NCBI GenBank assembly: GCA_020636435.1
Contig: JACJXX010000001.1
Location: 3,923,001 to 3,987,000 of the forward strand
Source of the DNA: Lewinellaceae bacterium
GTDB taxonomy: Bacteria > Bacteroidota > Bacteroidia > Chitinophagales > Saprospiraceae
Direction of reading: 5' to 3'
DNA length: 64,000 nt
Shown here: one piece after another, positions 25,269 through 32,853 of the stretch
Position numbering within the stretch: position 1 is the stretch's first letter
How the letters are laid out: the number at the start of each line of letters is the position of its first letter
Translations under genes and position numbers: made by a program
The notes under the pieces: generated by a model
Seen by the model: only the letters and a program-made list of their open reading frames with translations
Databases searched by the model: none
What the model was told of the DNA's origin: nothing

Positions 25269-25402
25269 CAGCATCATGGCCACTTAGCACCTGATGCGAA
25301 ATTTTGTAAGCCATCCTTCCCCTTCCAAGGGGAATAAGAAGGGGTTCCAGCAGAAAAAAGTCTACAAAATTTCGCGGCAGGTGCGTTTTAGGCCTGATGC
25401 TG
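25269..25402. repeat. Intergenic inverted repeat with 40-base arms
   Basis: Left arm 25269-25308 and right arm 25363-25402 are imperfect reverse complements; CAGCATCA at the outer end and GCGAAATTTTGTA at the inner end are exact. The 54-base centre holds CCTTCC-CCTTCCAAGGGG. It ends 24 bases before the debranching-enzyme start. Confidence 0.65.
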
Positions 25403-25426
25403 AATAGGTGCCAAAAACTAAAAATC

Positions 25427-27418
25427 ATGCTTACTTTTAATAACCCTTCTTTTGAAAGCCTGGCAGGCAAAGAATGGCTCGTCGCCAACGGCTTGGGAGG
25501 CTATGCTTCCTCCACCATTTGCGGCGCCAATACCCGCCGTTATCACGGTTTGCTGGTGGCGGCATTCAATCCGCCTACCGACCGGCGGGTTTTGGTTTCC
25601 AGGATCGAGGAAAAGCTGAATTGCGGCGAAACTACCGTGGAACTCTCTTCCAATGCGTTTCCCGGAGTAGTGCATCCTCAGGGCTATCAATACCTGGAAA
25701 GCTTTGAGCGGGCCCCGCTTCCCCGGGCCGTTTTCAGCGCAGGCGAAGCCAGGGTAGCCAAAACCATCCTGATGGTTCACGGTTCGAATACCACTGTAGT
25801 GGAATACGAGAACGCGGGGCAGGCGCCCTTCGATCTCGAATTGGCGCCACTGTACGTTTACCGGGATTATCACAGCCTTTCCAAAGCGGCTGGCCATCTG
25901 GATTTTTACCACGAGATCAATGGCCGGATGATCAGAATCTACGCCCAATATGGCGCAGAACCCCTATACTTTGCTTTTTCCAAAGGAAATTTCACCAGCA
26001 ATCCGGCCTGGTATTACAACTTCGAATACGAAAAGGAAAAATACCGGGGATTGGATTTTCAGGAAGACGCCAGGAGTATCGGCCAGCTACACCTGAACCT
26101 GGAGCCGGGCGAAAAGATTTATCTGATCTTCACTACCGAAGAATCCATGACAGCCGGCAACCCCGGTGCCTGGAAAGCAGAAGAGATCAAGCGGCAGCAG
26201 GGCCTGCGCGGCGCTATAAAAGACCCCTTCCTTCAGGATTTGGCAGTGAGCGGCGACCAATTTCTGGCGCAAAGAAAAGCTACCGGAAATTACACCCTGA
26301 TCGCCGGTTACCATTGGTTTACCGACTGGGGAAGGGACACCATGATCGCCATGCGCGGCCTGACTGTCGGGCTGGGCAAAAAAGCGGTTTCGGAGTCTAT
26401 CATTCGAACTTTCCTGCAGTACCTCGACGGCGGCATGCTGCCCAACCGGTTCCCCGACCAGGGGGAAACGCCGGAATACAATACCATCGACGCCACTTTA
26501 TGGCTGTTTGTCGTTTTGTACGAGTATTATGAAAAATTCCGGGACGAGGCCTTTATCCGGGAAGTATTTCCCCGGCTTACCGAAATCCTGGAAGCCCACC
26601 GCAACGGCACCCGATACGGCATACACGTTACAGAGGAAGGATTGCTCTACGGAGGAGAGGGTTTATCGCAACTTACCTGGATGGACGCCCGGGTCGGCGA
26701 TTATGTAGTGACGCCCCGGCAGGGCTGCCCGGTAGAAGTCAACGCCCTTTGGTATAATGCCCTTTGCATTTATGCTGATTTTGGAGGCCTGCTGGGAATC
26801 GCAGCCGACAACGAAAAAAAGCAGGCCAAGCAACTGGCCGGGGCCTTTCGGCAGTATTTTGTCAATGAAAAAGGTTATCTGAACGATGTAGTTATTCCCG
26901 GCGCCTATGTTGACGGCGCTATCCGCCCCAATCAGGTCTATGCCGTCAGCCTTCCGTTTTCGCCACTTACTCAAAAGGAAGCCAAATCGGTGCTGGCAAA
27001 CATAGAAGAGCACTTGTATGCCGATTTGGGATTGCGTTCTCTGGCCACAGGCCATCCCGATTTCAAGCCGGTATACGGAGGCGATCAGTGGAGCCGGGAC
27101 AGCGCCTACCACCAGGGTACGGTGTGGGCCTTTTTGTGGGGAGAATATGCCCTTGCCTATCTCAAGGCCAACAAGTATTCGGAGAAGGCGCGGGAAGAAA
27201 TTAAGAAGAAATCGGAAGCCCTGCGCCGCCACTTTTATGAAGAAGCCTGCCTTTACGGCATATCGGAAATCTTCGACGGAGAAAATCCGAAGGAAGGCAG
27301 AGGCTGCATCCAGCAAGCCTGGTCGATCGGCATGCTGCTGAAGGTATTCACCGAAATCAATGCAAACCAATCCAAGCCATGGAAAACCGAACACAAGCCA
27401 TTGCCATCGTCTATCTGA
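25427..27418 (+). CDS. Glycogen debranching enzyme (amylo-alpha-1,6-glucosidase type)
   Basis: A 663-aa protein. The start at 25427 gives the N-terminal domain typical of archaeal-type debranching enzymes (E-W-L-V-A-N-G-L-G-G-Y-A-S-S-T near 15-29, R-R-Y-H-G-L-L-V-A near 38). The C-terminal (alpha/alpha)6 catalytic barrel has W-F-T-D-W-G-R-D-T-M-I-A near 298 and D-A-T-L-W-L-F near 355. It hydrolyses alpha-1,6 branches of glycogen. The 3' end overlaps the start of the MFS gene by 40 bases, so the two are coupled. With the GH63 enzyme and the glycogen-binding subtilase upstream, it suggests local interest in alpha-glucan turnover. Confidence 0.9.
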   Translation: MLTFNNPSFESLAGKEWLVANGLGGYASSTICGANTRRYHGLLVAAFNPPTDRRVLVSRIEEKLNCGETTVELSSNAFPGVVHPQGYQYLESFERAPLPRAVFSAGEARVAKTILMVHGSNTTVVEYENAGQAPFDLELAPLYVYRDYHSLSKAAGHLDFYHEINGRMIRIYAQYGAEPLYFAFSKGNFTSNPAWYYNFEYEKEKYRGLDFQEDARSIGQLHLNLEPGEKIYLIFTTEESMTAGNPGAWKAEEIKRQQGLRGAIKDPFLQDLAVSGDQFLAQRKATGNYTLIAGYHWFTDWGRDTMIAMRGLTVGLGKKAVSESIIRTFLQYLDGGMLPNRFPDQGETPEYNTIDATLWLFVVLYEYYEKFRDEAFIREVFPRLTEILEAHRNGTRYGIHVTEEGLLYGGEGLSQLTWMDARVGDYVVTPRQGCPVEVNALWYNALCIYADFGGLLGIAADNEKKQAKQLAGAFRQYFVNEKGYLNDVVIPGAYVDGAIRPNQVYAVSLPFSPLTQKEAKSVLANIEEHLYADLGLRSLATGHPDFKPVYGGDQWSRDSAYHQGTVWAFLWGEYALAYLKANKYSEKAREEIKKKSEALRRHFYEEACLYGISEIFDGENPKEGRGCIQQAWSIGMLLKVFTEINANQSKPWKTEHKPLPSSI

Positions 27419-28593
27419 GCGGATTTCTTCAGGGAATCTCCCTGATCCTCTACCCGGCGGCGGGCCCGATCTTTACAAACCCGGAGTTCCACGGCCTGAG
27501 CAGCAGCCAATACGGGGTATTATTCACGCCCCAGATCATTTTGGCCATCGTTGCTTCTTTTGTAGCGCCCGGCCTTGCCGGCCGATGGGGCATGAAGCAA
27601 GTACTTCGCGCCGGGCTGACAGCCAACCTGTTATCGATGGCCCTGCTAACCGCCAGTCATTTTGCCATCGGCCAGGGCATGTTGCCCTTTCTGTTGCTGA
27701 TGCTGGGCACGGCGGCCCTGGGTACGGGCTTCGGGTTCACCATCACAGCCGTCAATCCTTACGCCTACAGCTACTTTCCGGGCAAAGAAGCCTCGGCCGT
27801 CACTGGCCTGCACATCTTGCTGGGGTTGGGTACTGCCCTAAGCTCCGTGCTGGTCAATTTCTTTTTGGAGCTGGGCTATTGGTGGGGTGCGGGTGTGCTG
27901 GCCGGGAGCCTGTTTCTGCTCTTAACCCTGTGGATGTCCCGCTTGCCCATGCCATTGCCTTCTGAAAAAACAGCGCCGAAACCGCCCTCCGTGTGGCGGG
28001 CGCCGGCGCGGGTTTGGCTTTTCTTTCTGGTGATTTTCCTCTACGGCGCCTGCGAGGCTACTTTTGGCAATTGGGCGCCCATCTACCTGGAAAAGCAGGC
28101 CGGGCTGTCGCTGGCGGGGGCTGCCCTAGGGCTGTCCTTGTTCTGGGGGTCCATAGCAGCGGGGCGGTTCCTGTTCACGGTTGCGGCCCTTCGCTTTGAC
28201 TTGCGGATGCTGCACCTGATAATGCCCCTCCTGGTTGCGGCCGTCTTTTTCTCTATGCCCCAGGCCGAGGGCGCTGCCGCCAATTATGTGGCGCTGGTCC
28301 TCGCCGGATTGGGGCTCTCGTTCTACTTTCCGTTTACCATCAGCATTGCCACCGGCGAATTTCCTGCTTTTTCCGCCACGGTTTCAGGTATTTTGGTAGC
28401 CGCAATCCAATTGGGCACCGGCGTTAGCTCCAATGTTATCGGCATGCTCAATGATACGCTCTCCTTGAGCTCGATCATTCAGTTTTCATCTGTTTACGCA
28501 GTGCTCATGAGCGGGCTTGCCTTGTATTTATATGCCTCGCGGCGAAAGAAAGGGATAGCGCCCGATCCGGAAAGAGTGCTGATAAAACAATAA
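27379..28593 (+). CDS. MFS transporter
   Basis: A 404-aa, 12-helix major facilitator protein with a central hydrophilic loop near residues 195-210. It resembles sugar/fucose-permease-like bacterial MFS proteins (P-A-A-G-P-I-F near 26, W-G-M-K-Q-V-L-R-A-G-L in loop 2-3). It overlaps the debranching enzyme gene by 40 bases and is likely to carry sugars or their oxidised products. Substrate not identifiable. Confidence 0.85.
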   Translation: MENRTQAIAIVYLSGFLQGISLILYPAAGPIFTNPEFHGLSSSQYGVLFTPQIILAIVASFVAPGLAGRWGMKQVLRAGLTANLLSMALLTASHFAIGQGMLPFLLLMLGTAALGTGFGFTITAVNPYAYSYFPGKEASAVTGLHILLGLGTALSSVLVNFFLELGYWWGAGVLAGSLFLLLTLWMSRLPMPLPSEKTAPKPPSVWRAPARVWLFFLVIFLYGACEATFGNWAPIYLEKQAGLSLAGAALGLSLFWGSIAAGRFLFTVAALRFDLRMLHLIMPLLVAAVFFSMPQAEGAAANYVALVLAGLGLSFYFPFTISIATGEFPAFSATVSGILVAAIQLGTGVSSNVIGMLNDTLSLSSIIQFSSVYAVLMSGLALYLYASRRKKGIAPDPERVLIKQ

Positions 28594-28618
28594 CTTTAAA
28601 GCAAAAAAAAAAGAAAGC

Positions 28619-29299
28619 ATGAATACATCAATTATCGTTACCGGCGCTTCGGGCAACCTGGGCGCAGCGGTAGCCCAAAAGCTGAGCGCTGCCGGCTACA
28701 CCGTACTCGGAACGGTTGGCTCGCCCCGTAGTGTTGCCGATCTTCAGGCAAAAGGCATAACGGCAGAGCCGCTGGATTTGTCCGACGAGGCTGCTGTCCA
28801 GCAATATGTTGCCCGCCTCAATACGGACGTGAGCGGCGTCGTCCTGACAGTCGGGGGTTATGCGCCGGGCAGCTTTAGCAACACGGACGGCGAGGCGCTG
28901 CGCAAAATGTATAGCCTCAATTTTGAGACCGCTTACTTCCTGGCAAGGGCTTTGTTGCCGGTATTTTCAAACCGGGGAGGCGGGCAGATCGTACTGGTCG
29001 GCACCCGCCCGGCGCTGCAGGCGGATGAAGGCATTAACTCGATTGCTTATTCCCTGTCTAAAAAGCTGGTGTTTTACCTCGCCGAACTCATTAATGCGCA
29101 TGGCCGGGGCAAAAACATCAATGCGTCAGTGATCGTGCCCAGCACGATTGACACCCCCGCTAACCGGGAGGCAATGCCTAAAGCCGACTTTTCAAAATGG
29201 GTCACACCGGATGCCATCGCCGACACCATACACTTTTTGTTGTCGGATTCCGGACGCCAAATCCGGGAAAGTGTGGTCAAACTTTACAATGAGGCTTAA
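28619..29299 (+). CDS. SDR family NAD(P)-binding oxidoreductase
   Basis: A 226-aa short SDR. The cofactor motif is TGASGNLG near residues 8-15. The typical N-N-A-G is replaced by T-V-G-G-Y. Catalytic Tyr-Lys are in A-Y-S-L-S-K-K near 145. It lies 25 bases after the MFS gene and is probably the last gene of that transcript. A hairpin follows it. Confidence 0.82.
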   Translation: MNTSIIVTGASGNLGAAVAQKLSAAGYTVLGTVGSPRSVADLQAKGITAEPLDLSDEAAVQQYVARLNTDVSGVVLTVGGYAPGSFSNTDGEALRKMYSLNFETAYFLARALLPVFSNRGGGQIVLVGTRPALQADEGINSIAYSLSKKLVFYLAELINAHGRGKNINASVIVPSTIDTPANREAMPKADFSKWVTPDAIADTIHFLLSDSGRQIRESVVKLYNEA

Positions 29300-29351
29300 A
29301 AAATACTTATTGTAACGTTTAGCGTAGCTGAAAAGAGGTTGGCCCTTATTC

Positions 29352-29374
29352 GGGGGCGAAAAGTCGGCGCCCCC
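29352..29374. terminator. GC-rich hairpin after the SDR gene (possible terminator)
   Basis: GGGGGCG (29352-29358) pairs with CGCCCCC (29368-29374) around a nine-base loop. GCCAAATTTTTTGGC follows at 29381-29395. It separates the SDR gene from operator site 4 and could end the upstream transcript. Confidence 0.4.
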
Positions 29375-29411
29375 CCGGCCCGCCAAATTTTTTGGCAAAG
29401 AATCACCTCTC

Positions 29412-29457
29412 TTGTTACCCCGGTAACAATTCCCAGGGCAGATACCCTTTAATTTTG
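29412..29457 (+). promoter_or_regulatory. Crp/Fnr-type operator plus -7 box, site 4 (redox operon)
   Basis: TTGTTACC-CC-GGTAACAA (29412-29429) is a perfect 18-base palindrome, the best of the four sites. TAATTTTG (29450-29457) starts 29.5 bp after its centre. The DoxX gene starts at 29478. Confidence 0.85.
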
Positions 29458-29477
29458 CCTGAAACTGAATCAGAATC

Positions 29478-29897
29478 ATGAACAAACCACAAAAGATCCT
29501 TTTCACCGTATTGCGGTTTGCCGCCGCTCTTATTCTTTTACAAACGCTGGCTTTCAAGTTCACTGCTCATCCCGACAGCGTGGCCCTGTTCACTACCCTT
29601 GGCCTGGAGCCGTATGGGCGCATTGGGATCGGCATTATGGAACTCATTGCCGGAGCGTTGTTGATCTACACCCGCTTTGCCTGGTTGGGAGCAATACTCG
29701 GCATAGGCCTCATGGCCGGCGCGATATTCTCCCACCTCACGGTTTTGGGCATTGAATTCAATGGAGACGGAGGCAGCCTGTTTGCCTTAGCGGTTATTAC
29801 TTTTGTTTGTTGCGCGGGAGTACTTTATCTGCAGAAAGAACAATTATTGCGTATCTTTTCGAAAGTATTTTCCAAACAACTTACTTCCAGGCAATAA
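29478..29897 (+). CDS. DoxX-like small membrane protein
   Basis: A 139-aa protein with four hydrophobic helices (residues 10-30, 45-65, 70-92, 98-118). It has the R-F-A-A-A-L-I-L-L-Q-T-L-A-F-K-F entry helix and G-I-M-E-L-I-A-G-A-L-L-I of the DoxX/SURF4-like family. These proteins often accompany quinone- or thiol-linked redox enzymes. It is the first gene after operator site 4, and a five-gene plus-strand run follows. Confidence 0.8.
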   Translation: MNKPQKILFTVLRFAAALILLQTLAFKFTAHPDSVALFTTLGLEPYGRIGIGIMELIAGALLIYTRFAWLGAILGIGLMAGAIFSHLTVLGIEFNGDGGSLFALAVITFVCCAGVLYLQKEQLLRIFSKVFSKQLTSRQ

Positions 29898-29905
29898 CTC
29901 CCATC

Positions 29906-30121
29906 ATGATATCATTAGTCAGCCTGTTTGTCAACCTGTTTCTGCTTTACCTGTTGCTGGGCATGCTGTTTGCCCTCGCATTCGCCTGGAAAGGCGCCGG
30001 GGTGGTTGACGCCAAAGCCGCCCACGCCTCCTGGTTTTTCAAACTGCTGATCCTGCCCGGCGCAATGGCTTTATGGCCGTTCCTGCTGAGAAAGTGGATT
30101 GCAAAAAGCAAAAGGCCATGA
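29906..30121 (+). CDS. Small hypothetical membrane protein
   Basis: A 71-aa protein with two probable membrane helices and a positively charged C-terminus (R-K-W-I-A-K-S-K-R-P). The start at 29906 lies eight bases after the DoxX stop, and the stop overlaps the next start as ATGA. No family recognised; its place in the operon suggests a small subunit of the redox complex. Confidence 0.7.
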   Translation: MISLVSLFVNLFLLYLLLGMLFALAFAWKGAGVVDAKAAHASWFFKLLILPGAMALWPFLLRKWIAKSKRP

Positions 30122-30576
30122 TACTAAAGCTGAGAAACCGCCACCGGCATGCCTGGATGGCGTTGGCCGTATTGTTGCCCATCGGCTTTGTGACGGCTCT
30201 GGCCAACCGGCCGGAAGCCGCCGTTCCCAATGGCGATTCGGTGGGCAAAACCATCCCCTTCGCGGAGCGGCAAACCGTTGCTTCGGCGGAGAACGAAGCA
30301 TGGAGGGCGGAAGTGTTTATGGCCCAGGATGGAAAAATATGGCTGGAAGCCCGTTTTAAGGCGGCCGCCCAACGACCGTTGTCCACCCTGTATCTGGCTC
30401 CCCGGGCTGGCGCTTCGCCGGCCGACGCCGTTGCGGCCGGGGCCGTAGGGCCCCGGGGGCTTTACCAATACCGGTTAGACAGCCTCATTGCCGGCTGGCA
30501 GGAATACTACCTGTTCTTTTACGACCAGGTGCGCCGGGAAGCCTATTCTGAAACCCAACTGACAAAATCCCGCTAA
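30118..30576 (+). CDS. Hypothetical membrane-anchored periplasmic protein
   Basis: A 152-aa protein with one N-terminal hydrophobic segment (residues 12-27), then a periplasmic domain of about 120 residues with no recognised motif. The start is set by the ATGA overlap with the small membrane protein. Three bases separate it from the Rieske fusion gene, so the genes are translated together. Possibly an accessory subunit for the membrane reductase. Confidence 0.7.
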   Translation: MILKLRNRHRHAWMALAVLLPIGFVTALANRPEAAVPNGDSVGKTIPFAERQTVASAENEAWRAEVFMAQDGKIWLEARFKAAAQRPLSTLYLAPRAGASPADAVAAGAVGPRGLYQYRLDSLIAGWQEYYLFFYDQVRREAYSETQLTKSR

Positions 30577-30579
30577 GCC

Positions 30580-31614
30580 ATGAGCGTCAACTATGCTCCC
30601 ATACTTTGGAACCGGCAGAAAAAGCGCTACGATCGGATCATGCTGGGGCTCATTGCCCTGTACCTGATCCTGTTCGCCGCCTTTCAGCTCCTGTTTCGCC
30701 CCGAGATCAGCCCGGAAACGCTGATCATCCGGGCTACAGCCACGCTGGCCTTCCTGATGCTGCACATTATATTGACGATCGGGCCGCTGTGCCGGCTCGA
30801 CCGCCGCTTCCTGCCGCTGCTCTACAACCGCCGGCATTTGGGCGTGACGATGTTTCTCATCGCGTTGATACACGCTGCGTTCAGCATCATTCAGTTTCAC
30901 GCTTTGGGCAATGTCAACCCCCTGGTTTCTGTTTTCACTTCCAATATCAATTATCAGTCCGTCTCGCAGTTCCCTTTCCAAACGCTTGGCTTCTTCGCGC
31001 TGCTCATTCTTTTTCTGATGGCATCCACCAGCCACGACTTCTGGCTGGACAACCTGAGCCCCCGCATCTGGAAAAGCCTGCACATGATGGTGTATATAGC
31101 ATACGCTCTGCTGGCCATGCACGTATTGCTGGGCGTGCTGCAACAGGAAGGCTATCCCGCCGGGGCAGCTTTGCTGGCGGTGGGAATGGCTGCGGTAATT
31201 GGGCTGCACCTCGCCGCAGCTATAAAGGGCAAACGAATGGAAGATCGCCCGGCAGGAACGGCTGCCGATGGTTTTGTGCCCGTCTGCCGGGTGGATGAAA
31301 TTCAGGAAAACCGAGCCAAAGTGGTGATCATCCGGCAGGAAAACATCGCCATCTTCAAATACGACGGGAAGCTTTCGGCTGTGAACAACGTGTGCAAACA
31401 CCAGAACGGCCCGCTGGGCGAAGGCAAGATCGTCGACGGCTGCATCACCTGCCCCTGGCACGGCTACCAATACCGGCCGGAAGACGGCCAGTCTCCGCCC
31501 CCTTTTACAGAAAAGGTCGCTACTTACGATGTAAAGGTGGTGGACGGCAAGGTGTATGTCAATCCGGAACCTTATCCGGAAGGGACGCCAAGGCCGGCGG
31601 CGGCAATCCTCTGA
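30580..31614 (+). CDS. Ferric-reductase-like membrane domain fused to a Rieske [2Fe-2S] domain
   Basis: A 344-aa protein. Residues 20-215 hold about six helices with the histidines of a haem-b ferric reductase-like domain (H-L-G near 87, L-I-H near 97, K-S-L-H-M-M near 170, A-M-H near 183). Residues 225-340 are a Rieske domain with C272-x-H274 and C291-x2-H294 binding the [2Fe-2S] cluster. The Rieske part resembles nitrite-reductase small-subunit/dioxygenase ferredoxins. It should pass electrons across the inner membrane. Partners are the neighbouring DoxX protein and the cysteine-rich anchored protein downstream. Donor and acceptor are unknown. Confidence 0.85.
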   Translation: MSVNYAPILWNRQKKRYDRIMLGLIALYLILFAAFQLLFRPEISPETLIIRATATLAFLMLHIILTIGPLCRLDRRFLPLLYNRRHLGVTMFLIALIHAAFSIIQFHALGNVNPLVSVFTSNINYQSVSQFPFQTLGFFALLILFLMASTSHDFWLDNLSPRIWKSLHMMVYIAYALLAMHVLLGVLQQEGYPAGAALLAVGMAAVIGLHLAAAIKGKRMEDRPAGTAADGFVPVCRVDEIQENRAKVVIIRQENIAIFKYDGKLSAVNNVCKHQNGPLGEGKIVDGCITCPWHGYQYRPEDGQSPPPFTEKVATYDVKVVDGKVYVNPEPYPEGTPRPAAAIL

Positions 31615-31703
31615 GGTGACGCCCTCCCAACCGGACCTGGCCTAGAAAAAGGGTGTCGCCTCCCTAAACAGGCTTAAATATCTTCAGCCCTAAAATCAGA
31701 AAA

Positions 31704-32552
31704 ATGCCCAACAACGACTTCTACATCGGTTACCTGGAAAAAATGCCCCCCTCCTTTCGCGGGCCGGTGCGGGTGTTTGTCCTCGCCGCTGGCCTGCTTC
31801 TGGCCGTGGCGTCATTCATCATCGTAAAAAGCCAGCAGTTTTTTTCCACCTCCACCTTCGAATTGGGCCGACTCACCACCGTGGAAGGCATCCTGCGGAT
31901 GGAGCCGGCGCCCATCCTCCAACTTGAAACCGGGAAAGATCAGCAAGGACAGCCCATCCTGCAGAGTATCCTGCTCATCGGTTTCGGCAAGCACGGGGCG
32001 GAAGCGGCGCTGGAAAAGGCAGAAGCACAAAGAAAATTGAAGCTGAACGGCAAAAAGGTGAAACTCGAGGGCACGCTGATCTACCACGATGGAAAAACCC
32101 TGCTGGAACTGACCCGAAAAGAGGAATCCGTCCTGGACGTGGTGGAGGCGGCGCCCATTAGCCGGCAATACGCCGATTTAGGGCAGGCCACCCTGCGGGG
32201 AGAGATCGCCGACCCCAAATGCTATTTCGGGGTAATGAAACCGGGAGAGGGCAAGGTGCACCGCTCCTGCGCCGCCCGCTGCATTGCCGGCGGCATTCCG
32301 CCGGTGCTGAAAACGGTGGCCTCTGATGGGCAGGTGCAGTACTTCATCATAAAAGGAGAAGATGGCGGACCGGCCAATGAACAGATCCTGCCCATCGTTG
32401 GCGAACCGGTGCAACTGAGCGGCAAGGTGGTGCAGTACGACGACTGGATGGTGCTGCGGCTAAAAGGCACTGGAGGAGTCAAACGATTGGGTGCCCGGTT
32501 TATGCTGGAGGCGCCGATGTGTAGCCCCGGACAATTGGGCTGGGTAAAGTAA
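31704..32552 (+). CDS. Membrane-anchored protein with conserved Cys motif, Rieske-associated
   Basis: A 282-aa protein with one N-terminal helix (residues 22-41) and a periplasmic-type domain. Two OB-like halves can be guessed from the repeated K-V-K-L-E-G and V-Q-L-S-G-K-V-V phrases. The most striking segment is C-Y-F-G-V-M-K-P-G-E-G-K-V-H-R-S-C-A-A-R-C, near residues 173-193, with three cysteines and a His that could hold a metal or a redox centre. It follows the Rieske fusion by 89 bases and ends the redox operon. No function is assigned. Confidence 0.75.
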   Translation: MPNNDFYIGYLEKMPPSFRGPVRVFVLAAGLLLAVASFIIVKSQQFFSTSTFELGRLTTVEGILRMEPAPILQLETGKDQQGQPILQSILLIGFGKHGAEAALEKAEAQRKLKLNGKKVKLEGTLIYHDGKTLLELTRKEESVLDVVEAAPISRQYADLGQATLRGEIADPKCYFGVMKPGEGKVHRSCAARCIAGGIPPVLKTVASDGQVQYFIIKGEDGGPANEQILPIVGEPVQLSGKVVQYDDWMVLRLKGTGGVKRLGARFMLEAPMCSPGQLGWVK

Positions 32553-32601
32553 GGCAGGCTTATAAGGTTTTGAACAGCCAATTGGGGTCCCGTAATCAAG
32601 A

Positions 32602-32766
32602 TAAGGCACGAGGAAAGAATAAAGTGTTCAATTATGGGGCAGTAATTTTTGTGCCAGGCAAGGCGCGAAGAATGAGGATAGCCAAAGCTACCTGAGTGAT
32701 GAGCAACGCAGCATGGCGCAAAAAGGACAAGCCAGAATGGACAGTTTATTCTTTCGTCGTGCCTAA
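32602..32766. repeat. Core-and-arms intergenic element, copy B
   Basis: Arms of 28 bases at 32602-32629 and 32739-32766 are reverse complements at 24 of 28 positions (shared GGCACGA and GAAAGAATAAA). The core contains GCCAGGCAAGGCGCGAAG, GATAGCCAAAGCTACC and GAGCAACGCAGCATGGCGC. It occupies most of the gap between the redox operon and the CHAT-STAND gene. Confidence 0.8.
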
Positions 32767-32853
32767 GTCCATGAATTTGCAAAATATGTGCTAGGCATAA
32801 GATAAATATATGTCTATCTTGTAACTGAAACATAACGCCATCTAAACCCCTTT

